NCBI GenBank assembly: GCA_030549495.1
Contig: JAUIRK010001041.1
Span: 310,001-374,000 of the forward strand
Direction: 5' to 3'
Length of the DNA: 64,000 nucleotides
From: Nectonema munidae
Taxonomy: Eukaryota; Nematomorpha; Nectonematoida; Nectonematidae
The notes below the pieces were generated by a model. The model did not search any database. It was given only the letters and a program-made list of their open reading frames with translations, and was not told the origin of the DNA. Position 1 is the stretch's first letter. Every line of letters begins with the position of its first letter. A program made the position numbers and the translations under genes. Positions 22,672-33,390 of the stretch are shown here, piece by piece.

Positions 22672-23435
22672 TATGCTCTTTTCGAACACAGTCAAGAGAC
22701 AGGGGAAAGATAAATTTCAGTGAGAAGAACTTTTGTACAAAGATCGCGCCTTTCCAAAAAAGAATACTTTAAAATATGACATGGGAACTTACAAATAAGC
22801 ATATTTAATCATAATTGGGATGAGTGATTATAGAATAATTTTTAGGTCTATTTTTTTTACAAATAAAGTCAACTTTTTGGAAGTGTTAGATCAATTGATG
22901 AAAGATCAATTTTTATTGCTCCTAATTATGATCTAAAATATATAAAATAATGTTAGCATCGCAAAGACTCATTTTTTATACGCATGGATGCTCTAAAAAA
23001 ATATACAATTTTTTAAGATCATATTTTGGCTACCTTGCCTTCAAAAATTCTTTCACCAAAAAATTGTCTTCGCTTGACCTATAGTAGTCCATTTCGATTT
23101 CTTCATCCTGAATATAGGTGGGGCATATTCGCCCATACCATGAGAATAAATCTATCTTCAAGCTTATTTTATACAGCTTTTTTTTTATAAAGACACGAGT
23201 TTTTATAAAAAAAAAAAGGCATGCTAGCAAATCTGATGTGATCTTTTGCTAAATTTTTGAAATTTTTAAAATCGCCTTCATTTCATCTCCCTTTCCGAAT
23301 AATTAAGACTCATTATGAGTTTCTTTAATTATATTTTCATTATATAATTTATAAAAAGTAAATATATTATAAATAAAAAATGTGGAAAAATATTGCCAAT
23401 CAAACTGCCTAACCACCTTTGCAATATTTCTTAAG

Positions 23436-23687
23436 GTGATGGCGACTTCCTTGTTCAGTGTTGAGGCAAAGAGCGAGAGCACGGTGAACAGGAGTAGACG
23501 CTTTCTTTCTAAGAAGTGCTATGAATTTGGCAAAGATTGCAAAGTTTGTATGTCCGCTTGCGAAAGTGAAAAAGGCAGCAGTTACAAGCAGTGCATCAAC
23601 AACTGCAACAAAACAGGAAAAGTGTGCGCTAAAAGTGCGCGACACAAGAAGAAGCTGGAAGCGTTGAACAAAAGGCTTTCCGGTTGA
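23436..23687 (+). CDS. Cysteine-rich secreted peptide, copy 3 (last coding exon)
   Basis: Family not recognised. Same 252-bp exon: hydrophobic start (VMATSLFSV), linker, furin-like RSRR, seven-cysteine core (C-x6-C-x2-C-x3-C-x10-C-x3-C-x6-C), KKKLEALNKRLSG tail. No in-frame ATG precedes the core frame. The open frame upstream begins only with a GTG, which supports the view that the exon starts at the acceptor TTTGCAATATTTCTTAAG and that an upstream exon supplies the signal peptide start. Most differences from copy 2 are conservative (Q/E, K/R, I/V, D/E), as expected for a peptide under constraint. AATAAA at 23751. All three copies face the same way. Confidence 0.72.
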   Translation: MMATSLFSVEAKSESTVNRSRRFLSKKCYEFGKDCKVCMSACESEKGSSYKQCINNCNKTGKVCAKSARHKKKLEALNKRLSG

Positions 23688-24868
23688 GTCAATAATATTT
23701 CAAATTTTCCTGGCAAATGCATCATGTTTGTTCATTTCAATCGATAAATAAATAAACAAGTTAAGTTTGTTTCAAGTATATAAACAAAAAATACCTTGCA
23801 CTTATTTTGCTATTATCTAATATTATATTTTCTTTGTTACGAATGCTGTGTGCTCATAAGAGAGAGAGGCAGAATGAACGCGTTCAAAAAATGCTTTAAC
23901 GTAAATTTTGATGATTCCAAATCTTTAGGTAAAAATGCAAGCATGATAACTTTGAAATATGAGAAGATGGCGTTAAGTTAGTAAATGAAGAAGCTTGATT
24001 TTTTTCATTTTAATCGTTGGAAGGTAATGGTCAAATAAGTATATTTCAAATTTGTTATTAGATCTATCGAACGCATTTAAATCTATGACAGACACGTCTG
24101 GCAAGTGTGACGCGTCGCCAAATAAACAATGCCATACACACCTATGTATACAGGCCGTGTCGATAGAGGTGTGAATAAGAGGGCGTGAGCACCCCTCGGC
24201 TAAAATTATAACAAAAAAATTTTGAAGTCGTTTTTGATAAAAAAAATTATCATTTTATATTGCAAATTATGATATTTTAGATTTTGAGAACAATTCTAAA
24301 TCAACATTTGCATAAAAATTTTGATTTACAAAAGAAAAAGTAAAAAAATTCATTTCAAAAATTTTTATAGTTTTAGATTTCAAATGTAAAATTGTAGAAA
24401 CAAACAAAATCATTCATACATGATAGAATCAAAGTAAAAACAAACTGCTAATTCTTCACGTCCACTATTATTTTTTACTGATATATTAGGATTGAGTTCA
24501 TCCCTAATTCTTCAATTTCGTCTCTAATCTCAATAGCGCTTTGGGCTAGAACAAATTCTTCACATGATCGTGGAGACAATTTGTAGATTTTTAGCTTTTC
24601 ATAAACTCATCGTGCATTTCTTTGAAAGTACGATTTATAGCTATCATAAGCTTGAACTAACCAAATTTACACAGTTCGATAAAAAAAAAAGCAGTTTCAT
24701 TATGCCACCGATAGGACATTTCAAATTCAGAAAATTTTCAAATGTTACAGTTTTTGACGAAATAGACCGATCAAACAGGATCAAAAATTGAATAAATAGA
24801 AGAGGTAACGAAAGATTTTTCTCTTTCAGACTTTCCCATCTAGACATGGAGAGACAGCAATCACTATT

Positions 24869-25040
24869 CATCGCATGTAATAAAGCTTTTCTCCCTCATT
24901 ATTGCTTTTCACCAGTTGTTGAAAGCGATGGTCACAAATGCCATTTCAGATTTGGATGTTCTAGCTTTGAAAGAACTGAATGCATAACCAAAAGCCTAAT
25001 CGAGAGATATGCTATGCTCTAACAAAGTGAAGGTTTTATT
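24869..25040. repeat. Dispersed repeat, copy 1
   Basis: CATCGCATGTAATAAAGC and AGATATGCTATGCTCTAAC match CATCGGATGTAATTAAGC and AGATATGCTATACTCTAACC at 56588-56712, in the same order and orientation. The middle differs in length. Class unknown. Confidence 0.5.
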
Positions 25041-25556
25041 ATACCATGACTAAAAAAAGCTCTCTCTTTTAAATCTTTGGGGAATAGGATTCATGGTTGA
25101 GCCGATTCAGTAATTCGCGTCCAAAGCTCAAAAATGTTTCCGTCTTTTCAAGATCGTTATTTTAAAGATTCATTTCCTCGTTTATTCGACAAGCCTCCTT
25201 CCTAACCAATACAATATTGATTAGGAAATAAAATATTTTTCTCAACCTCTCATCTCGAACCAATGGTCAACAAGCCTGGTTCATACCAAATAAATTGTTT
25301 AAGTGGATTGATTACGCTGTAGCAGATATGCCAAGTCTCTCGCATTTGACGGGAGACTCACGCAATCAGACTCTGTCTCACGCTCTCCCGCGTGAACCTT
25401 GAAATCACCCGCATTTTGACTCGGTAAAAAATTTCACTAAACTGAAAGAGAGGGAAAACTTGTCTCAGAATTGTAATAATTTGTTAATACGAATACAGTG
25501 ACTACTAAAATATGAATCAAAAACATGTCAAGTATAAAATTAATGCTTCAATCGAA

Positions 25557-25572
25557 ACACACACACACACAC
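25557..25572. repeat. (AC)n microsatellite
   Basis: Short perfect AC tract. Confidence 0.9.
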
Positions 25573-25667
25573 GCTAACATCTATCTTGATTTTGATGAGT
25601 GTCTTTTTTGCTACGAGAAAGTTTGATAAAATTCGGTATTACAAAATTGATGGTGTGTTGTTTTGCC

Positions 25668-26037
25668 GGTCAGACTAAACACTCCAAAAAATCCCAAAAG
25701 GTGGCAAATAATTTTAAAGCATTATAAAAAAAGATGTTTAGACTAAAAACCCGATCTTTTTTGTAGTGCTTTAGAAATATTTGTCGTTTTTTGCAATTTT
25801 TTGAGGTGATTAGGGATTTTTGTAATGTTTTGGGATGTTTTGAGGAATTTTTAAGATCTTTTTTGTAGTGCCTTAGAATTATTTGCCGTGTTTTGGGATG
25901 TTTGAGGTGCTTTCGGTTATTTCTGGATGTTTTGGGGTTATTAGTCTAACCCTTTTTTGTAGTGCTTTAGAACTATTTAGCGTGTTTTACGATGTTTTGG
26001 CGTATTTTGAAGTGTTTTGAGGTGTTTAGTCTGATCC
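25668..26037. mobile_element. Foldback element with internal ~100-bp tandem units
   Basis: The left end GGTCAGACTAAACAC is inverted at the right as GTGTTTAGTCTGATCC. The left arm continues with inverted matches to the interior (AAAGCATTATAAAAAAAGAT against ATCTTTTTTGTAGTGCTTT). The interior repeats a CTTTTTTGTAGTGCYTTAGAA unit three times (about 25755, 25857 and 25950) at 95-100 bp spacing. Non-coding. Confidence 0.55.
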
Positions 26038-26510
26038 TTGTTTTGCTAGTGTGTATCGACTATGTAGAAGTAAATGATTCACTAAGTAAACAGATGCGCG
26101 TTATTACTTTCTTACTTTGCTGTGCTTTATACATCACATTTCTATTTTTTCGCTTTTGAGTTTTCAAATCTTTAAAAATATCATTTCAAAATAAATAATT
26201 AAGAGGTAAGATTTTTCATTTTTTTAATATACAGTCTATTTTCGATATAAGCACTTGTCTAACTTAGTTCAACTCATGCTTATACTGATATAAGCTTACA
26301 AGCATTTATCAAACTATTTTTTATCAGTCTACTTATTCTTTTGTTAGATTAATTAAAAAAATAATGATGAGGACTTTTCATAAAAAAAAAACAAAAAATT
26401 TCCAATTTTTTAAAAAAAATTTATTTGAAATTAAAATTGACACATTTTTTAGGTAAAATAATTTTAAAATATACCTGTTTTTTTTTATAAAATTAAATGT
26501 TAAATTTCAT
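26038..26510. other. AT-rich intergenic stretch
   Basis: No gene or repeat family recognised between the foldback element and the 150-bp array. Confidence 0.4.
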
Positions 26511-27117
26511 AAAAAGAAACTTTTAGTTTAAATGAGTATACAAAATTCTTTACACATATATACCGATTTTCAAGTGTGCTGAACACGATGGTCACGTTTA
26601 TTTTTTTTTAAAAATCAACCAAACCTGTCAAAAAATTGATTGATATATGACAGCTCAACTAAAAAAAGAAACTTTTAGTTTAACTGGTTATACAAAGTTT
26701 TTTTACACATATAATACCCATTTCAAATGTGCTGAACACGATGGTCGCGTTTATTTTTTTAAATAATCAACCAAACTTGTCAAAAAATTGATTGATATAT
26801 GGCAGTTCAACTGAAAAAAGTAACTTTTAGTTTAAATGGTTATACAAAGTTTTCTATTTATATGGACCCGTTTTCATGTATGCTGAAACGATGGTCATGT
26901 TTATTATTTTTTTAATCATTCAAACTTGTCAAAAAGTGATTGATATATGTCAGTTTAACAAAAAAAAAATTTTAGTTTAAATGGGTATACAAAGTTTTTT
27001 ACACATATATACCCATTTTAAAGTGTGCTGAACTTATCTAAACTCATGCTTGGTCAACTATGGTCACGTTTATTTTTTTAACAAAATCAACCAAATATGT
27101 CAAAAAATTGATTGATA
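26511..27117. repeat. Tandem array, four ~150-bp units
   Basis: Units begin near 26511, 26661, 26813 and 26960. Each carries ACTTTTAGTTTAA, TATACAAAGTTTTTTACACA, GTGCTGAACACGATGGTC, ACGTTTATTTTTTTAA and AAAAATTGATTGATAT in that order. Units diverge by point changes and small indels, so the array is not recent. Its right edge ends exactly where the IS630/Tc1 element begins, at a GATTGATA sequence. Confidence 0.8.
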
Positions 27118-27639
27118 TAGCATTTCCAGTTTAAGTTCGTCCTTTTTCAGTTTAAGTTCGTCCTTTTTCATTTTAAGTTCGTCCTTTTTCATTTTAAGTT
27201 CGTCCTTTTTCATTTTAAGTTCATCTTTTTTTATTTTAAGTTTGTCCTCATTAGTTTGCCTTTTTTATTATACAAAAATTAATTTCTTGAAAATTGCAAA
27301 ATTTTTCAATATTTAACTTTAACTAAAATATTTTAATTTTTTTTTTAGTTTTTTTAATCTAAATTATGTAAAACTTTGTAGGTTTTGATTAGTAAATTTT
27401 AAATTCATTTAATTTTAAAAGATGATCTTGAACGTTGAAATTAAACTAACAATTAGTACTTTTATATTTGGCTCAATTAATATGTTATGTATTCCTAGCA
27501 TTTCTTCAACTCCCCTGCTCATTTAAAAAAATAAATAAAAACATTTTAAAAATACGGTAGAAACATGATATTTTAATCCACTTAATTAAAAACTCAAAAT
27601 GTTAAAATAAAAAAATAAAGTAAAACAATTTATTAGAAA

Positions 27640-28630
27640 TTATGAATAAATATTTGGATTATACAAATGCCCAGTCGAAGCTACATTGACATTGTTCATC
27701 ATATGCCTGTAGTAGGTCGTGCAGTCAAATGTTGAAATGGTGTTGACGCCTTCTGTGATGATCGAAGAGAAGGATGTGCTTTGTGCTGAAGAAGTCAATA
27801 AGTTTCTCATCTTGTTTTTCACTTTTGAGAAAACATTCCCGCAAGGATTTAGCATAAAAGAATATGGTGATAAAAACTTCAGTATATATTGTCCATTTTG
27901 TTCAAAAAGATCTTCTCTTGTGAATTTTTGCGTTATGGAGGACAATTCAAGCATCGCTTTTAATTGCAGCATCTCGATCTAACTTTTCGAATAAATTTTT
28001 TATAAATTTTAAAAACTTTTTACTGTTACAAGTGCCATCTTCTACAATTTCAAAATGAATGACTTTAAAACAGTTAATCGCAAGAACGAGAGAAACATTG
28101 TTTCCCCTATTTGTCGGAATAATCATACTTGCTCTTCTGCCTTTTTTAGAACGTGCTTGTGAGCGACTCAAGTGTAAATTAAATCCCCTCTCATCAATAA
28201 ATGTCAGTGACTCTTGTGAGCTTGGAGCTGTACTTTGAAATTCTTGAGCATAGCATTTCCTTTTAAAAACAATATCCTCTCTATTCACATAGCTTCAATT
28301 TGTTTGCTAACGCGCGCTTTAGTGTAACTTTCAGATCCTTTACTAAATAGCTATGGATAGTACTAAAAGCTATATTTATGCTGTACTTATCTCTGATTTT
28401 GTCTCCAATTTCTTCAAGAGTTAACATTGGATTACTTTCGATTAGGCTTTCGAGATATAAAAGTTTTTTAGACGTTAAAAGCTTTTTTTTTGTCCACCAT
28501 GAGAACTTTTTCGATTTTCTGCATTGTTTTTATCACTATGTCTTTGAAGAATTGATTGGGGATAGGAGTAGTTTATGCCAAGAAGTTCTAATGCTCGTTT
28601 AACAGAAAGAAACTCAGTGGAGAGAAGCTT
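27640..28630 (-). pseudogene. IS630/Tc1-family DDE transposase, broken
   Basis: Three successive open blocks on the - strand make up one transposase. 28630-28295: helix-turn-helix region (SHGGQKK..., then MLTLEEIGDKI...STIHSYL). 28288-27947: first catalytic block with FIDERGFNLH and RSKKGRRA...RGNNVS. 27972-27640: last block with SPYSFMLNPCGNVFSKVKN. In the family the last motif reads PYSP-x-LNP-x-E; here the catalytic Glu is Gly. At least two frame changes separate the blocks. The spacing and order of D...D...E(G) are those of the IS630/Tc1 DDE_3 fold. It is a dead transposase. Confidence 0.75.
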
Positions 28631-29404
28631 AACTAATACAAGCTTTTTTTCACTTTAAATTTTATTATACATTTTTGAAAAGAAAAGAAGAAAATTGAGG
28701 AAAAACATGATGAGAATTTCAAAAGTAAAAAGAATGGTAAATCAAAAAATTTTTTCTTTATATATATAAATGCCTGCCTATAAATTATCCAATAAATGCC
28801 TGCCTATACACTAGTTAGCGGACCGATACGAATATGCATCACATATAAAAAAATATAATGAATTTAGTCAGATCTGTGCATGTTTAAAAAGTTTAAATCA
28901 TAATTGATAAAAAATTTAAAATCTAGGACTATTATTTTTTAGTTTATTTTAAAGCTAAATATTTTTTCTTTCAAAACTAAAAAATTCAAAACTTCAATAA
29001 TTGTTTTTGAATGTAAAAAGTAATTTTTTAACACAATATATAGTTAAAATTTTTTGTTTTTTATCCAAAAATTCTAAATTGAAGACTGTTTACTATAAGA
29101 AATTTTAACAATTTTGCATAAATTAAGTTTTTGCATAACTCGTTTATTATAAAAATCAAAAATGATAAAAAATAAATAAATTTTTTTACAGTTGAAGTTA
29201 GAAATCTAAAAACTTGAACAACTTATATGGGAAAGGTTTTGAAGACTCTGGAAAAAATTAATGAGTAAATCAAAGATAAGTATTGAGATTTCAAGTGCTC
29301 GTATATAAAAAACATTGAAAAAATAATTTTTTTTATGTTAAAGTTAAAAAATAAAAAAATTGCAATTTTCATAAGATTTAGTAGGTATAATAAGACAGGA
29401 ACAA

Positions 29405-29477
29405 GCGGAATGCGGGTTCGAACCACCGACCTACGGGAGTAGAGTCAGTATGTCCGACCGGTACACCACTTGCCGGC
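29405..29477 (-). repeat. tRNA-derived SINE head inside the Tc1-like element
   Basis: On the - strand it begins GCCGGCAAGTGGTGTACCGG, with a perfect B box GGTTCGAACCC about 50 bases later (plus 29415-29425). The T arm pairs four of five bases, but the 5' and 3' acceptor arms do not pair, so it is not a working tRNA gene. AATTGC occurs on both sides of the putative insertion (near 29480 and near 29360), a possible short target duplication. Confidence 0.5.
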
Positions 29478-29974
29478 AATTGTGAGGAAACTAATGAGGA
29501 CAAACTTAAAATGAAAAAGGACGAACTTAAACTTAAAATGCTATATATAAAGTAGGCTCCCTATTCTTCAGAAAATTTTACAGAACTTATACTTTAGAAA
29601 ATATTTTTCATTTTAGAGAAACGATGCGACAACAAAAATGATTAGATATAAAAAACGATCAAATTTTTATTATAAATAAATTATGTTTCAACTTTATCAT
29701 CTTCGTTCATTTGTATATTGTTTGATTATACGTATAAAACTTTCTCAAAATGGTCAAACAGGAAACTCATTTAAATTGACTGATTCAGCTTGTTTTGAGA
29801 TATTGTAGAGTGAATGGTATAAACGAAATGTCTTTGTCCTTCAAATAAAATGATGCTCATCAAAATATGCCTCTACAGAGTTTTTATAAAAAAAAAAAAC
29901 ACATCACTGTTGGATTTAGCCTACTTTAAAATGGGTACACATGTGTAAAACACCTGATTTGCAAATTTGATTCA

Positions 29975-30920
29975 CCCTTACAAGTATTTTGAAATCCAAA
30001 TACAAAAATAATCTATAAATGAAATTGGTATTGCTGATTTGACATGAAAATGTGTATATTTTTCTGTAAAATTTGAATGAATGTTCTCAAAGACAGATTT
30101 TAGAAATAAACCGCAATTTTGTTTCAAGTATTTTGAAATCCAAATGAGAAAATAATCTATAAATGAAATTGGCATTGTTGATTTGATATGAAAATGTGTA
30201 TATTTGATGTAAAATTTGAATGAGTATTCTCGAAGACAGATTTTAGAAATAAACCGCAAATTTATTTCACATTGATTAGCAATTTCAAATTCTAAATGCA
30301 AAAAGAATTTATAAATGAAATTGCGATTGTTGATTTGTTATAATAATGTGTATATTCCATGTAAAATTTGAATGAATGTTTTCAGAGACAGATTTTAGAA
30401 GTAAACCGCAATTTTGTTACATACTTATATGTATTTTCAATTTCTAATCTCCAAAAATAAGTCCAAAAAAGAAATCAGCATGCCCGATTTAAAAAATATA
30501 TTTCATGTAAAATTTGAAGGTATATTTTATTAGATATATCTCTCATCAATCAAAATTTTGATTGACATTTCCCAAAAAGTAACCATGATTTTGAAAAAAA
30601 ATTTTATCTATAAAATGTTATGTGTTCAAAACTGTATATATTTATAAATTTTCAAACGAGTATATAATATAAAACCAAAGTTATAAGCTTAACTAGAGAT
30701 ACAGTTAGAATTTTGCTGAAAAAGTTTAACTTTTAATTTTGATTGACAGATTTAGGCATGAAAAGGTCATTCAACGGCCCTGAAATTGGTATCAAAAGAT
30801 GCAGCTATCAATTTTAGGAAATGTCACGAAGTATGGTAGCAAAAGATGTAGCCAATTTGGTACAAAAGAAATTTTAGTTAGGGGGGGGGGCAAAAATAGC
30901 CCCCCCGTCACTGATAGGGT
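29975..30920. repeat. Repeat element with internal ~147-bp tandem units, copy 1
   Basis: Units starting near 29975, 30122 and 30270, plus a diverged fourth near 30420, repeat GTATTTTGAAATCCAAAT, AATCTATAAATGAAATTGG, ATGAAAATGTGTATAT, GTAAAATTTGAATGA and AGACAGATTTTAGAAATAAA. A unique right part follows (TCATCAATCAAAATTTTGAT, AAGTTATAAGCTTAACT, GGTCATTCAACGGCCCTGAA, AAAGATGCAGCTA). It ends in ten Gs (30881-30890), nine bases and seven Cs (30900-30906), which can form a hairpin. The same right part in the same order occurs at 51345-51835. Confidence 0.7.
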
Positions 30921-31079
30921 TAATATGAGTTCTGTGATCTAGAGTACAAAAAATCAACACAAGATGGTTGAGTCTCGAAACTGCGATTAACAGAAACTTA
31001 GAACACTCAAGAGTTATTTTCTTTCAGAGAATGCTTTACAACTACGCTGCGCCTTCAGAAAACATTCAATACCCCAATT

Positions 31080-31735
31080 AATAAACTATATCTTATGTTT
31101 TACTCAAATGTTCTTCCCAATTTCATAAATTTTAATCAATTCCTTCAGTGTAATGACCCTTGTATTCATTTGCTGGGAGACCAATGTGACAAGTTTCTAC
31201 AGAAACAGCTTGGGCGATTCGTCAAAGTTTCTGTTATTAAAGAAGCTAGAAAGATATCAGATGTGAACTTTAGTAACTAAGACAATCAGGTAGATGATAA
31301 CAACCTCTTGCTATTGACTATGTTCTAAAACATAAACTGAATAAGATGGAAAATGAAGGTGACATCACACATGATGAGATAAAAAATTTTTTAAAACGCT
31401 CTGCTCAGATGGATGATCTTCAATTGTTGTCAACAAATGGCATACCTAAACAAGTTTGGGTGAAAGTAAACTGGAAGACACTAAAGAAGGGATTTTACCG
31501 AATGGGCGTCATTTGGAGTTATTTTTTGAGAAAAGAGTGAGAAGGAAAAGTTCATTCTCACTTTTATCCAGAAAAGGTTATGAGTGAAAGAGTATTTTCT
31601 TTGATAACAAAAAACAAGACAATATATAGACCGAATCTAGCTCTTGATGGTACTCTAATATCTCTTTTAACAGTAAAACTGACTTGTCCAGAATCATATT
31701 CTTTATGCTACAAATTTTCTCCACCTACTTAGCCA
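31080..31735 (+). pseudogene. hAT-type transposase C-terminal relic
   Basis: Open blocks at 31095-31280 (FNQFLQCNDPCIHLLGDQCD...FVKVSVIKEA) and 31346-31540 (GDITHDEIKNFLKRSAQM), followed by a frame around 31575-31731 with EKVMSERVFSLITK and ALDGTLISLLTVK. The SERVFS motif is the hallmark of the hAT C-terminal dimerisation domain. The preceding blocks resemble the ZBED/GTF2IRD2-like hAT group. The blocks lie in different frames, so the gene is dead. No terminal repeats were identified. Confidence 0.55.
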
Positions 31736-33378
31736 TTAAAAAAAGCTTAAAAGCCACGTGGGCCTATAATTATGCTCATTCATCAAAATAATAAAGTTGC
31801 TTTGTTGTTTATTAGCTAAAATAAAATGTTATGCTCAACCAATATGAATGATTTGTAATTTGTCTTCTATTTTTTTAAAAAATTAAGTTGTTTTATTTCC
31901 TCTTTTTTTAAATTTTATCAAAATGCACCATTTGTTACTCAATTTTGAGTTATCATGTCCCCGACTTTGTAGCAAATCTCTCGCTTCACAAACTTGGCAT
32001 CCTTGCTGTAGTGAGACACTTTGCGGTTTAAATTAAATTTTAAAACTTATAAATGTTACCAAACTAGATAACTAACATAAAAAAGCAAAAATCATCATAT
32101 TATTGCTACCAACACGCATATATTCAGTTAGTAAAAAAATTGTTTGAAAATAGATTTAGAAGTTCGGTCTAGAAATTAAAAGGTATGAAGTCGTTAATGT
32201 AATGTTGGCCCTTTTAAATAGAATTGAAAGTTAAAATTGTTTGGAAGAAAATTTGCCAAACCGTAAATTATAAGCAAATTGAAAAATTGTTTTTTTTTAT
32301 AAATTGTTATAAAATGTGAAAACATTGCCATCTATTCAAAGCAATTTTGAAGAAAATAAAATAATCTAAGAATAAAGACACTATAAATTTGAATTATAGA
32401 ATTAATCATTTGGGATAAACTTTAAATTATAAATAATACTTTCTTATATAGTTATGTGCTATACAAAATATTTGTCCGGGTGAAAAATTTATGGGCTCTT
32501 GCTGGCTACATTACTGCCTCTGACCAACTATAGGTCAACTTCGGATTAATTATTATGACAAACAAACCTAAAATGAATAAAAAAAATTAGATTTTAAATA
32601 ATCAATCTTAGACTTAGCCTTAAACAAAAGAAGTAATTGACAGTCTTCTAAAACAAATAAAAAGGTAAAAAAGTGAGAAAATTCAAAATAATTTGGGGAG
32701 TGAAGATAGAAGGCTTTTTCACCCCGCCCACTGAAATCTCCCAGACAAATTATCCCTTCTCCACACAACGCAAATAACAAACTCGTATATTAGGTATAAA
32801 TAATGATTTATAGCTTTTTTAAAATTTATGACTACCTTTCTTAACTTGAAATTGTTTCTAAAGCTTTCAATAATTACCAAGCTCAAATTATCATTAGGGG
32901 TAAAGAAAAAAAGCCATTTTGAGGCCCAAAAATTAAAATAGAAAATTGAAACTCCAAAAATTAATTAAAATAAACAAGATAGTACTGAAGAATTTAAGAA
33001 ATAATAATTGATATTTAGAGCAATATTTTTTTCACAAACTTATCGAAGATAAAAAAAAGCCTAAATATAAAGAGATCTAGAAACAAAAATCATATCACTC
33101 TGATTATAAGCTCCAATATGCCAAATAAATAGCTGGCTACCATAGGTTTTTTATATTAGTATGACAAAATATGAATAAGGATAGAGCACCCTTAATCCTT
33201 CAAATATCTGCCCTTAATTTAATGAGTTCAAATCAAAAACAAGATGTTGAGATATCAAAGCTATGCTATAACCTTACTAACACCCTATTCTAATAAAATG
33301 ACCGAAATTCGGAACACTAACGATGAGAACAAGACATAGTATATTATAATAGTTAAAAAAAATCATACATCAAAACAA
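31736..33378. other. Intergenic stretch downstream of RPS11
   Basis: No gene or repeat family recognised in about 1.6 kb of AT-rich DNA. Confidence 0.4.
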
Positions 33379-33384
33379 TTTATT
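33379..33384 (-). terminator. Poly(A) signal of RPS11
   Basis: AATAAA on the - strand starting only six bases after the stop codon, followed by a T8 run at about 33351-33360, a typical downstream U-rich element. Confidence 0.7.
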
Positions 33385-33390
33385 TAAAGA

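Larger units (their letters stand above)
17830..23435. other. Intergenic stretch between peptide copies 2 and 3
   Basis: 5.6 kb with no recognisable gene. It holds a short (GA)n tract (18231-18248), an inverted-repeat element (20245-20732) and a (TA)n tract (22653-22671). The upstream exon of copy 3 was not found. TTTATAAAAAG at 23348 could be its TATA box. Confidence 0.35.
23688..25667. other. Intergenic stretch
   Basis: No gene recognised. A GC-richer patch at about 24060-24200 has no identity I can assign. A repeat shared with 56588-56712 lies at 24869-25040, and an (AC)n tract at 25557-25572. Confidence 0.35.
27118..29543. mobile_element. IS630/Tc1-type DNA transposon, decayed, with repeats in its TIRs
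   Basis: The left end begins TATAGCATTTCCAGTTTAAG and the right end, read inward, TATAGCATTTTAAGTTTAAG. Both continue with TTCGTCCTTTTTCA and TTTGTCCTCATTAGTTT. TA dinucleotides flank both ends, as in Tc1/mariner insertion. The left TIR contains about six tandem copies of a 21-bp unit (TTTTAAGTTCGTCCTTTTTCA), the right only about two. A DDE transposase relic on the - strand fills the middle and a tRNA-like SINE sits near the right end. The element is about 2.4 kb and inactive, judging by frame breaks and a lost catalytic residue. Confidence 0.8.

Noticed and set aside
23409-23645. - strand open frame opposite peptide copy 3
   Set aside because: Antisense shadow; the + frame is conserved across three copies.
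29405-29477. Functional tRNA gene
   Set aside because: The B box is perfect but the acceptor arms do not pair, and it lies inside a transposon.
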